Assembly: GCA_022925895.1 (NCBI GenBank)
Contig: JAKSYS010000133.1
Location: 45,257-109,256, forward strand
Source of the DNA: Fragilaria crotonensis
Lineage: Eukaryota; Bacillariophyta; Fragilariophyceae; Fragilariales; Fragilariaceae
Direction of reading: 5' to 3'
DNA: 64,000 nt
Part shown: positions 1 to 9,377 of the stretch, piece by piece
How the letters are laid out: each line of letters opens with the position of its first letter
How positions within the stretch are numbered: the stretch's first letter is position 1
Notes under the pieces: generated by a model
What the model was told of the DNA's origin: nothing
What the model saw: the letters and a program-made list of their open reading frames with translations, nothing else
Database searches by the model: none
Made by a program: the position numbers and the translations under genes

Positions 1-131
1 AAGGATTGAGGATATCAAGAGACTGGCGGCAACTTTTGAGGTCTTTCCAGAAGGAAAAGGTGTTGGGAACGAGTGCTTCTGAAATCGCAAACAGATAAAG
101 TGGTAGGCGGTAGGCGGGTCCTCCTACTAGG

Positions 132-240
132 GAGAGTATTCTGCTTGGGACTCCTACATTGTTGATTCCGGAGATTGTTCCTAGAGAGAGAGAGTATTCG
201 TCTTGGGACTCCTCTTGTGTTGATTCCGCAAAATGTTCTA
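132..240. repeat. Imperfect 58-bp direct repeat, two copies
   Basis: A block starting GAGAGTATTC and running through a TTGGGACTCCT core to TTGATTCCG occurs at about 132 and again at 190. The spacing is 58 bp with scattered mismatches. It lies upstream of the LRR gene and has no coding sense that I trust. It could be part of that gene's 5' region or simply a local duplication. Confidence 0.6.
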
Positions 241-467
241 GACTGTATCTGCTCGAGAGATGGATGAAAGTTGTTTCTTGAGTCCTCTGCAATTATGGGA
301 ATCGAACGTACTGTGCAGGAGCAGTTCCCCCTCTCGTTAACAAGTTACACTTATCATTGCTATTTGAGTGAACTCTCTTCACGCTGTGTTGCAATGGTCA
401 GCGCGTGTCAGAACTGTGGTGCGGCGGCTGATACCTTTAACTGTAACGCACCTCTGATATGACACAT

Positions 468-2353
468 ATGCTAGCCGTAAGCAACTCTAGAAAAATCTAC
501 GCTTGAATCGAATTGCTGCTCCTTGCAGTTCGCCATTTTTGGAATCTTTTCCTCATGGCTTGCCAGCATTGAAGTTTCTTCTTGTGGCTTTCTCAGTCGC
601 GCTTGGGGTGGCACATGCTACTACTACGACGACTATCGAAGGACGTTCGCCCGAGAGACTTCGAGGCGGTGCGTCTCCTCGTATAGATGCCTTCTCTTCT
701 CAGTACTCCACCGCAGAAGGTCCCAAGGGCGACAACGATGCCAAGCTACGAAGTGGCGGCAACGAGAATTACTTCAAGGGAAAGAGTCTTGTTTATGACT
801 CTCGTGAGGAAGGTAATAGGAACGAACACAAGATCGGGAGACATCTCATGATGGACGGTCGCATGGGCAAGAAAATGGGTGGTCGTAGTGACGACGCTCA
901 AAAGGAAGGCCATAATTTGAACCATAGTAATGACGGACCATCTGGCAAGGGTAGGGGCAAAAAGGGAGATGGCAATGCAGGTGTTGAGTCCCATAGTAAT
1001 GACGGACCATCTGGCAAGGGTAGGGGCAAAAAGGGAGATGGCAATGCAGGTGTTGAGTCCCCGACAACTCCCACTCTGGCTCCCTTCACCTTTGCACCTG
1101 TTGCTGATCCCAGTTCTGCCCCAGGCGCCCCAACCTCCTCCTCTTTGACACCGGAACAAGTTGAGTCCCCGACAACTCCCACTCTGGCTCCCTCCACCTT
1201 TGCACCTGCTGCAGATCCCAGTTCTGCCCCAGGCGCCCCAACCTCCTCCTCTTTGACACCGGAACAAATAGCCTGCAATTTTCTCAACATTTCATCTTTG
1301 ACGGAATGCCGAGCGACAGTCGAAGTTCTTGAAAGTAACTTCCCTGATGATTCAACCATTCCCAGTGAGATTGGACTCTTGACTCAGTTGACCGCTCTAG
1401 AGTTCATCTTTGGCATGACTGGGAGTATTCCGTCATCCATGTCACGCCTCACCAAATTGACGCTCTTGACTTTTTCCCAGACTACGTTGACTGGAACCTT
1501 CCCGTCGTCCTTGTCAAGTCTCACCCTGCTGGAACAGTTGGATATACATGGTAATGATCTGTTGATTGGGGGCATTCCGTCGTTCTTGTCAAGCCTCACC
1601 AAGCTGGCGTACTTAAATGTCGGTGGAACTCAGGTGACTGGAAGTTTTCCGTCGTTCTTGTCAAGCCTCACCCAGCTCACATATTTGCAAATCGCTGACC
1701 TAAGTTTCACTGAGCCAATTCCGACGTGGCTTTCTAGTCTCACGAAGCTCCAAAGTTTAACGCTCTTCAACAACAATTTCTCAGGGTCGATCCCATCGTC
1801 CTTGTCAAGCCTCACCCAGCTGGAATATCTGTATTTGGATGGAAATGCCTTGTTGACGGGGAGCGTTCCGTCAGTTTTGTCAAGCCTGACCCAACTGACG
1901 TACTTGTATGTCCACGGTACTCCTTGGACTGGGAGCCTTCCGTCATCTTTGTCAAGCCTAACTAAGCTGACAAACTTGGTTCTCAGTAATGCTCGTTTGA
2001 CTGGGACCATTCCCTCATGGCTCTCCACTCTCACAATGCTTGAAGATTTTTTTCTTCTCAACAACTTCTTGACCGGGACGATTCCATCGTCCTTGTCGAT
2101 CCTCACCCAGCTCGATTCTTTGGGGCTTTCAAACAATACCTTGACTGGGTCGATTCCAGCATCGTTTTCCAACCTCACGAATCTCCAGGTTTTTTACGTA
2201 GATGATACTGATTTGACAGGGAGCGTTCCGTCGGCCATGTGTTCATTTAACACCTCCACATATGACATTACGATCTTGATTGACTGCGGCGAAATTGCAT
2301 GCAGTTGTTGCAATGATGGTTCTGCCGACTTTTCAGACTATCCTTGCGAATAA
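468..2353 (+). CDS. Secreted leucine-rich-repeat protein
   Basis: An open frame runs to TAA at 2351-2353. Its stop-free 5' end has no in-frame ATG before a hydrophobic segment that looks like a signal peptide. A small first exon would solve this: ATG CTA GCC at 468-476, donor GTAAGC at 477, acceptor AAG ending at 574. This restores the frame and gives the N-terminus MLAFLLVAFSVALGVAHA, a convincing signal peptide; the protein would be about 595 aa. After it comes a basic Gly/Lys-rich and Pro/Thr-rich linker made of two internal duplications (922-1059 and 1061-1267). About eleven plant-type LRRs follow, with the pattern LTxLxxLxLxxNxLTGSIP, and then a short Cys-rich tail. There is no transmembrane helix or kinase, so it is probably cell-wall or extracellular. 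Diatom genomes hold large families of such LRR proteins. The splice model is inference; the LRR identity is clear. Confidence 0.78.
922..1059 (+). repeat. 69-bp tandem duplication inside the LRR gene linker
   Basis: Two nearly identical 69-bp units (922-990 and 991-1059) encode two copies of a 23-residue Gly/Lys-rich module beginning HSNDGPSGKGRGKKGDGNAG. The unit length is a multiple of three, so the frame is kept. Confidence 0.9.
1061..1267 (+). repeat. 108-bp tandem duplication encoding Pro/Thr-rich modules
   Basis: Units of 108 bp start at 1061 and 1169. Each encodes a Pro/Ser/Thr-rich module beginning SPTTPTLAP, likely an O-glycosylated stalk in front of the LRR domain. The repeat is in frame. 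Confidence 0.88.
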
Positions 2354-3255
2354 GTGCACGAGTTTAAGAGAAGATAATTGGCTTCCTCTCCCCTGTGCTG
2401 CAACGCTTGAAAGGAGAAGATGAAGCGGGGCACGTGCAGTGCAACAATTTGCATGCAAACGACCGTCGAGTTTATGAACTATTGTGTAAAGCGTTAGTGT
2501 AAAGAGAAGAAGTTTGTCCTATTTTAGACTTCAGGATTTTCTTGGCACAAGGTTTCGCATACGAAATGAGACTTTGATGGGGTGAAATACAGAAGAAATC
2601 GAAATGGTGATCAAATCAGGACGGTACGACATACAACACGGGGTTTATCTAGCTAATTCTGGCAGTGGTCTTCGGTGTCGGGTATTGTAGAATGCGAAAT
2701 GAGGATGTGCTTCCGACGTCAGATTACCATGGTATTGCATATGCAAGTCAACCAACTAACGGGTGGTCTCAACCCAATCTCGCCGCCGGCAAGGTCTTCT
2801 CCCGCATCTTTCTCGCGACGTGGTCCTGTCCACCTGGAACCCTCCTTGTCCTGCATTCGCTTGTGTAACGTCGACTCTTCATGCACAATTCGGCAAATAG
2901 TATCTCCATCAACGGCGTAGCTGCGCAGGCAACGAGGGTGGCCCTCACTGCAAGAATTCCATTTCGCCACCATGCAATTCAACGGTTTCATAAGTTGTTC
3001 GAACAACAATAAGAAATATTGGATGATGATGCCTCTTTTGTAGTGGCTTTGTCGTCATCGTTGTAAGCATGTTGATGTTGATGTGGTTGTTGATGATGAT
3101 CTCTTGCTTCCATACAACACACGCACATGCAAGGTATTTGGCAGTAGATAAGTGATCGGGTGATGGTGGAGTTCGGATGCTGTCAAACCGATGCGCCGGC
3201 GCAGGAGCACGCTTCTGTTGTAGGCCACGTCGTCGTAGTCAATGCTGTTGGGATT
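2354..3255. other. Convergent intergenic region, nothing recognised
   Basis: This stretch lies between the 3' ends of the LRR gene (plus strand) and the armadillo-like gene (minus strand). I see no protein-like frame and no RNA gene. It has simple GATGATG/TTGTTG-rich patches near 3020-3100. Confidence 0.5.
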
Positions 3256-4305
3256 TCAGAGAGGAGCTTCACCCGATGATACGAGCCCTTGTTTCCGCTG
3301 TTCTTCGCGCTTCTGAGCAGCAGCTTTCCTGTGCTGTTCGTTTGCAAGAATGATATCCCAACTTGGGTCGAAACGATGAGTCGGTAACAGTTCTTTCGCG
3401 CGGCGAAGAATAGCAGCTTGTCCCAAGTGAAGCAACGGGCAAGTTTTCTGACTGCTTCTCCAGGATTCCACTAAAAGTCGAACCACATTAGGATCGCTCG
3501 CGCATAGCTCTGCGCTTTCCATGCACTTTTCCGCCATGTTGATAAGTGTAGAGGAGGACCTAAACACTCCTTCGCGCCATGGATCGGAAGAAGCTGGTAA
3601 TGAAAGTGTATCATCGTCATCCTGGCCAGAACCGTACTTTAGCCTCCAGATGAGCATCTCCGAAACACCACAATTGTGCAACAACGTGCAGTTTTCCGTG
3701 GTCGAGTGTGTAACGTTGCGCAATGCCCCAATCGCACACGTCAACAATTTCAGGTGGAGGTTGTCAAGCTCATTCCAGTAGACACCGTCGTATTTCCTCA
3801 AATATTCTGACAGAAGCTGCATCCCACCCATGTCATCAAAGGATATTGTTCGCAGCGCCTCGCGAGTACCTGCCGACCCACACGCTAAATCACGAATGGC
3901 TCCCAAACAAGCAATCGCGAGTCGGACCATCGATTCGACCTCTTCATCGATACACGTCGTCGATTCTCGTGGAGCCGGAATTTTACAACGTAGTTCTGTG
4001 AGTGTGAAAAGAAGAGCATGGAGAGCGCCCGCATGGCGCAATTCTTCTCCGCGTTCTCCACGGCACAGCGCCATACTTCCCATTTGCAATTCCACCAATT
4101 TGGTCCTTTCGCGATACTCCACGTCGACGGATTGAATGAGAGACATGAGTTGCCCTGTATCAAGTTCCGAATATTTTCCGTCGGACTGCGACTCAATCAA
4201 CTCATCATCTCCGTTGTCACCAAAGGCAAACCCACCGCCGAACCAGGAAGTGTCCTCGTCGAGAGCATCGTCGTATTCATCTCCGAGTTCCTCGTCATTC
4301 TCCAT
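3256..4305 (-). CDS. Armadillo/HEAT-like helical repeat protein
   Basis: A single open frame gives 349 aa from ATG at 4303-4305 to TGA at 3256-3258; the frame stays open 13 codons further upstream but only from a TTG. Residues 1-60 are very acidic (Asp/Glu runs and a WFGGGFAFGDNGDDE stretch), which suggests a disordered acidic head. The rest is rich in amphipathic helices with armadillo-type patterns such as GALHALLFTLTELR, IACLGAIRDLACGSAGTREAL and LTCAIGALRNVTHS. The family is not recognised beyond the fold; a scaffold or adaptor role is only a guess. No signal peptide or membrane segment is seen. The Copia element at 4652 lies only about 350 bp upstream of its start codon, so its promoter has been cut short. 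Confidence 0.7.
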   Translation of the reverse strand: MENDEELGDEYDDALDEDTSWFGGGFAFGDNGDDELIESQSDGKYSELDTGQLMSLIQSVDVEYRERTKLVELQMGSMALCRGERGEELRHAGALHALLFTLTELRCKIPAPRESTTCIDEEVESMVRLAIACLGAIRDLACGSAGTREALRTISFDDMGGMQLLSEYLRKYDGVYWNELDNLHLKLLTCAIGALRNVTHSTTENCTLLHNCGVSEMLIWRLKYGSGQDDDDTLSLPASSDPWREGVFRSSSTLINMAEKCMESAELCASDPNVVRLLVESWRSSQKTCPLLHLGQAAILRRAKELLPTHRFDPSWDIILANEQHRKAAAQKREEQRKQGLVSSGEAPL

Positions 4306-4651
4306 ACTTTCAGCTGTTATCCAGTATCGAAGATCAGTTGACAAATTGCTAAATCTCTTCTTATAATGATAGCAATTGCGATGGTCGACAACTAAGCGAC
4401 CATCCAGACTGGAGGTGATGAGATCGAGGAGGCTGCATACGTCGGATGTTCGGTGGTGAACTGGTGTGCAATCTGCTCAAGTGGTTGTACATCATAGTTG
4501 TGCTTGTGATGGAGAGTGGAGAGTAGTACATACTAGTAGTTGTAGTACCAGGTATCATACTTGTATGCACATTACCGGTAGTCATCAGTTTGAGCATTGA
4601 GCGTAGTACCAGTCGTAGCAGTATTCGTATGCATGGTACCGTATTAGGTTA
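4306..4651. promoter_or_regulatory. Truncated divergent promoter region, armadillo side
   Basis: These 346 bp precede the armadillo-like gene and end at the target duplication GGTTA (4647-4651) of the Copia element. Together with 16577-16757 on the other side of the insertion they would make a ~0.5-kb shared upstream region for two divergent genes. It is rich in GTACTAGTA/GTAGTACC-like short palindromic words. The promoter role is inferred from position only. Confidence 0.4.
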
Positions 4652-5171
4652 TGATGGATTCTGCGTGCGAGCGCGGAGTGGAGGCCAGACCATGGTTAAA
4701 TCGGGCGCACGCCAGACCGGGGTCGCAGGCAGGTGGTGACGTCACGGTGACGGTATCGGTCGCTACAGTACGAACGTTGGCCGGTGGTACGGTTTCAGGA
4801 CTACTGGATGCTACGCTAGCGGCAGAGGAAGCGGGAGTGCTAGTAGCAAACGCGACGGTATACGCGTGGGAGTCTACTGGACGGGTATACTGAGCTACGG
4901 TATGACTAGGCGTAACTACAGTACATGTAGACGTAGACACAGTGCTAGTAGGCGAAGCAACTGTGCTGGTATCTGTAGGTACGATGCAAGTAGATGGTGC
5001 TACGTTGCGCGTAGGTGACACTACAGTATGTGGACGTGGGTGGAGTCCTACGGTGACGTCGGTAGCCAAGTGGGTACTAGTACACTGGCTATCGCTACAG
5101 GGGGACTGATCCGTGACGACGGCGGGTAAAATGTCGTCATGGTCAGTTACGCTGCTACGAAAATTGTACAT
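4644..5171 (-). CDS. Ser/Thr/Val-rich ORF inside the 3' LTR
   Basis: An ATG at 5169-5171 opens a frame of about 175 aa that occupies most of the LTR in the sense orientation of the element. The product is repetitive and rich in Thr, Ser, Val and Pro (for example TSTVASPTSTVSTSTCTVV). No domain is recognised. The same frame is open in the other LTR despite several substitutions, which could mean selection or just the lack of stop codons in a biased sequence. It has no signal peptide. Whether it is translated is unknown. Confidence 0.3.
   Translation of the reverse strand: MYNFRSSVTDHDDILPAVVTDQSPCSDSQCTSTHLATDVTVGLHPRPHTVVSPTRNVAPSTCIVPTDTSTVASPTSTVSTSTCTVVTPSHTVAQYTRPVDSHAYTVAFATSTPASSAASVASSSPETVPPANVRTVATDTVTVTSPPACDPGLACARFNHGLASTPRSHAESIIT
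4647..4651. repeat. Target-site duplication GGTTA, left
   Basis: GGTTA immediately precedes the left LTR and is repeated exactly at 16572-16576. Five bases is the usual Copia target duplication. Confidence 0.93.
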
Positions 5172-5556
5172 TGTGGAAAATTGGGGGCCGGACTAAATAT
5201 ATTTACAGTGGTAGACAAATTTGTGAGAAATCGTTGATCACAAGTGAGTGATCAACTTCGTTTGATGAGTGTTTCTGAGGAACACTCAGGAACACAAATG
5301 AAACGGTGCACGTCTGAAGAGTGCACGTCTGAAAAGGTGTACGTCTGAAGAGGTCGTACGAGGCCGAGCGTTGGGCGAGAAAATGGTCGTTTATGCAACG
5401 AACGACATGAAAACGATCGTTACAATTTCTGAGTGGGATATGATTCCCGTACGACAGTAACGATACGACGTATACTGTTTACTAGCCTAATGTGAAGTGT
5501 CGTACTGAATAATGTAGATAGTAAAAATACGTAGGAGCGGTACTAAAAGTCTGTCA
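4652..5556 (-). repeat. 3' LTR of the large Copia element
   Basis: 905 bp, near-identical to 15667-16571. On the plus strand it starts TGATGGATTC and ends GTCTGTCA. Differences from the other LTR include G/A at 4656, a two-base indel near 5213 and a few substitutions. It contains the sense-strand ORF at 4644-5171. Confidence 0.95.
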
Positions 5557-5564
5557 CCCCTCTT
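5557..5564 (-). other. Polypurine tract of the Copia element
   Basis: Read on the minus strand the bases are AAGAGGGG, directly adjoining the 3' LTR. This is the standard position and composition of the plus-strand DNA primer in LTR retroelements. Confidence 0.85.
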
Positions 5565-5567
5565 GAA

Positions 5568-7880
5568 TCAGATCTCCGTAGAAATTGGTGATGGAGAAAG
5601 TAGGTGATCAGGGAGTTTGCAAAAGATTTTGTCAAGGTGAGGATCAATCTTGGAGGATGTCTGAGTTTTGGTTAGGATGTCAGCAAGTTGAGAGTCACAA
5701 GGGATCCAATAGAGTTGATGAGTACCATCTTGTTGGCCTTGGCGGACAAAGTGAAAGCGTCTTTCAATGTGGCGAGTTTTGCGAGTTAGTTTGCCATTCT
5801 TGGCGATTTGAACAGTTGCTTCATTGTCAATCATAAGGACAGATGGGATTGTAGGTAAACGTTGGGAAGATTCGCGCCATTGTTTAGTGCCAAGGTATGT
5901 CATATCATATAAGAGCATTCTGATGTGGGCAGTAGCCATAGTTGCAGAGCAGGCTGCCATGTATTCAGCTTCAGAGGTTGACATTGCAATTGGGGTAGGC
6001 ATTGTTGAGTTGGCTTCAATGAGAGCACCATTGTGAAAGATCATGTATCCAACAGTTGATCTGCCAGTGTCAGGGCAATCTTGCCAGCTGGCATCAGAGA
6101 AGACAGTCAGGTCAGAGTATGGAATGCTGTGTTGGGCACAGATACTATAGATTGGGTTAGAGGTGCCATCAGGATAGAATTTCAAGGCATAGCTGGGTCG
6201 GCGTCTGAGATAGCCAAATAACCAGATAAGGGCGGAAGTCAAGTTCACCGGGCAGATGCAGGCTTTTGCAAGTTTGCAGACTGCAAAAGGATATCGGCTC
6301 GTGTGTTATATGCTAGATAAAGTAGGGTGCATACGGCTGAGCGAAACGGGAGGCGGGAATGTCTTTTCTCAATTATAGACTTGTCATGATCGGTGACAGG
6401 GCGGTTATCTTTGGTGAAGACGTAATCGGGTGGGAAGGGAGTTTCGCGTTCAGGGAATTCGGAATCTGGGTCATAACGTTGGAGAGCGTTTAAGACATAT
6501 CGGTGTTGGTCTAGAGTGTAAGTGGAATCTTTGTGGCGGTGGATGCGCATTTGCAGGAACCATTGTGCAGGACCAAGGAATTTCACGTCAAAGCGGTTGC
6601 GGACGGAATCTTCGAAAGATTTCTCGATGGAATCATTGCTTCCAACATAAAGCATGTCATCAACGAAGAATAGGAGGCGAAGCCATTGGTTGTGTTTGTC
6701 ATAGTAAACAAAATAGGATGGTTCTGCTTGGGATTGAATGAATCCTTGAGAGTAAAGCCATTCAGAGAATTCAATGTTCCAATATTTGCCTGAGTAGACA
6801 AGGCCATAGATTCCTTTGTCAAGAAGAAGTGGGACTCCAAAGTATTTGGCATATTCTGGGAAGTGGTAAGCAAGGTAAAGTGGCAGGATCACAAAGTGAC
6901 GTCCAATAACTTTGGCTTGAAGATAGGCTCAATGAAGTCAGCACCTTTAAGGATGCGGCGGAAAGCACAGGTTTTGGATATGAGGAGCTTGACCCCTCTT
7001 GAAGATGCACAGGGTGACCATGTGTCTTCAAAGGTTGAGGATCTCAATTGGGATAGTGTTAGATTTATTTACTTTCTTGGTGTTTTCCTCTCTTTGTTTG
7101 AGTAGTTGTTGCTGGTACTTTGCTTTAGTTTTCTTGATTCTTCTCTTTTCCATGTCGTGCGCAACAAGGCGGGCTTTGAGTTTGTCAAGTTTGCCAGATG
7201 CTGTTTGCTTTGCTTTGAGCACAAGTTTAACTGGGATAATCAATTCATCTACATGGGGTTTCTGGCCAGGATGAAGGTACCATGATCAATGAGGTTCTTG
7301 ATTTCCATTTTGATTGCATGAAGCCAGGCAGAGCGGATGTCATCATCAAGTTTGAGGACAGCTTGAAAGGATTGGGGTTCTGGCAAGTATTTATCAACAG
7401 GATCATCATTTTCTGTGGATGTGTCAGCAGAGGCATCAAGGGTAAGCATGGCAGTGTGGATAGGGTCAATGGATGGTGGTGATTCAGCACATTCTTGGAA
7501 GTAAAGTGTCATCTCTTTCTGAAGGGGTGTGTGTCTCTTCTGGTGATGAGTGAGGTTGAGCAATTGAGGTGCAGGTGGTGTTGGACCAGGTTGTAGATCA
7601 TCATCATCAGTGTCATCATCATTGTCAATAGTCTCAATGGGAAGGGGATGCTTATCATTGTTAGTGGGTTCTTCAATGAAGGAAGAGGGATTGATTCCAA
7701 GGTTGGCAACAGATCCAGTTTGGTGAATGATGGTGGGTTCTGAATTCTCAACATTTTCAAGTCCATTAGGGTCCATGTGAGAGCGGATGGGAATGGCTCC
7801 AGCAAAGGGTTTGGAGTCAAAAGCAAGGGCAGAGCTGAAATCTTCATCAAAATAAGCGTCACGGGTTGTGATAATTCGTT
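5568..7880 (-). pseudogene. Copia Pol: reverse transcriptase and RNase H, frameshifted
   Basis: Read in order on the minus strand: an acidic linker with TRDAYFDEDFSS (about 7870-7500); the RT start at PEPQSFQAVL; KLVLKAKQTASGKLDKLKAR (7243-7150); DTWSPCASSRG (~7010); KYFGVPLLLDKGIYGLVYSG; the active-site core FFVDDMLYVG near 6670; and RNase H with FSDASW, STSEAEY and IDNEA (6248-5568), ending at a stop just before the polypurine tract. The frame shifts by one base near 7045, near 6912 (an A run) and near 6290 (a CTTTT run). These breaks would stop translation as the sequence stands. They are single-base, partly homopolymer-linked, so sequencing error is possible. Family assignment is certain. 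Confidence 0.9.
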
Positions 7881-7975
7881 GAGGATGGTCTGGGAATAGA
7901 CAAGCCAGCCAGCAGAGTTTTCAGGGAATCAATAAAAGTTCCACGGGATGCGTTGGAGCTGTTGTTTATAAGTGA

Positions 7976-8646
7976 TTAACTTGTTCCGAAAGGTCGGTTC
8001 GTAACGTTTGAAATAGACTGGGCATCCAAATACGCGGAAGTTGATGAGGCTGGGTTTTCGGCCATAACTATAGTGGAAGGGGTTGTAGGATTTCCATCTT
8101 GATCAGTAACATTCTTTGCAGGGCAAGCATTGACAATTTGGACTGCATAGGCATGAGCATGGTGAAAGAAGGCACCTCCAAGTCTGGCAGTGTTGAGCAG
8201 AGTGTTTGCAATGTTGTGGACTTCTCTCCATTTGGCTTCACAAATTCCATTCATTTCTTGATGTTCAGGGCTGCAGCTTCAACTTTGATTCCAAGATTGG
8301 TGCAAGTTGAGATAAATTTGGCTGAAGTAAATGCTGTTCCAGCATCAGTGCGGATAAAGCGGACAGATTGGGTGCGGCCAAGAAGTTCTGATTGTGTGAG
8401 CCAAGATTGCAGGGCAGTGAGAATGGATAAGGTGCTTTCAGTGGGTAGTCCAATCCAACCAGTTAGTTTGCCAGGAGTTGTCACAATGAAAAGGTAAGCA
8501 GAATAGTTAGTGCTAGTTGTCAGGCCAAAGCGGAATGGGTTTCTTAGAAGGTCAAGGTGAAGTTGATGGAATGGTTCTGAACCTTGGCGGAGTGGGACTT
8601 TGCTTCTGGCGCGTTTTGGCTGATTGAAATTCTGATTGGCCAAGTT
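7976..8646 (-). pseudogene. Copia integrase, frameshifted
   Basis: The catalytic core starts with FHQLHLDLLRNP (first Asp), then FIRTDAGTAF (second Asp) and PEHQEMNGICEAKW (the Glu), followed by FFHHAHAYAVQIVNACP. A one-base shift near 8250 separates the second Asp from the Glu: the first frame runs into TGA just where the second reads QEMNG. A further shift near 8645 separates integrase from the upstream protease frame. The order protease-integrase-RT confirms Copia. Confidence 0.88.
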
Positions 8647-9377
8647 TGAGTGTCAGTGGCTGGTGACAAAATGTGATCATTCCAAACATGGTGAAGGGAT
8701 CCAGTCATAAGATTGCGGAAATTACGATGTGCAAGGCGACGGGATGTGATCTCAAGTGGCAAGGTTGCAGTGGGTTGGTCTGGGTTTGGATTGGTTGAAG
8801 TGTCCAAGTGTTGCTCAAAAGTGATGGCAGGTGAGTTTGAAGTGTCATCAGAAGTTGTGTTGGGTTGGGAAGTCATGGAGAAAGCTTGTTCAGAGGGTAG
8901 CTCTTGAAGGATGGTTGGCCATGTGTATGTTGAGTTGTTGGGAAAGCGGATTGTGGTTGCTCTGTTCTGGATGATGACTGTGAAGTTTTGGGTGGCAGAG
9001 ATGGCAGTCAGGGAAAGCAGACGGTGACTAAGACCTTCAATGTAGTAAACATCAGCAAGACCAAGGATAGCTTTCTGTCCTTCTGTGGTTGTAAAGAAAC
9101 AGTCAGTTGTGCCTTTGAAAGTGGATATCTTGGTGGTTCCATCAGCAAGGGAAACAGGTACATGGCAGGGTTCAACATCATGGAGATCACTGAAAACAGG
9201 AGTGTAGTGACTTGTGGCACCACTGTCAGGGAGCCAATTATCAAGATCTGGTGGTCCAAAGCGCTGATATGTAGACATGGGATCATCTGGGAAATATTCA
9301 ATTGCATCAGTGCTGGGAGGTGAGTGTGACATGGAGGGTACAAAATCATTGTCAGTCAGTGATGGGTTGATTTCCAT
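8544..9377 (-). CDS. Copia protease and GAG-pre-integrase segment
   Basis: A 277-codon frame starts ATG at 9375-9377. It carries the aspartic protease motif LPDSGATSHY near residue 50, then IKNR-like pre-integrase sequence ending in RRLAHRNFRNLMTGSLHH. Its ATG follows directly after the gag TAA stop (9378-9380) in the same frame, so gag and pol are separated by one in-frame stop codon. The last ~35 codons are out of frame relative to integrase. The protease would cut the Gag-Pol polyprotein; a pepsin-like single domain acting as a dimer is the rule for the family. Confidence 0.85.
   Translation of the reverse strand: MEINPSLTDNDFVPSMSHSPPSTDAIEYFPDDPMSTYQRFGPPDLDNWLPDSGATSHYTPVFSDLHDVEPCHVPVSLADGTTKISTFKGTTDCFFTTTEGQKAILGLADVYYIEGLSHRLLSLTAISATQNFTVIIQNRATTIRFPNNSTYTWPTILQELPSEQAFSMTSQPNTTSDDTSNSPAITFEQHLDTSTNPNPDQPTATLPLEITSRRLAHRNFRNLMTGSLHHVWNDHILSPATDTQTWPIRISISQNAPEAKSHSAKVQNHSINFTLTF

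Noticed and set aside
271-462. A 63-codon plus-strand frame upstream of the LRR gene
   Set aside because: Non-ATG start, no protein-like character, overlaps the probable 5' untranslated region.
746-2178. Several open frames of 70-180 codons on the minus strand opposite the LRR gene
   Set aside because: They mirror the repetitive LRR and Pro-rich codons in antisense and have no independent protein character.
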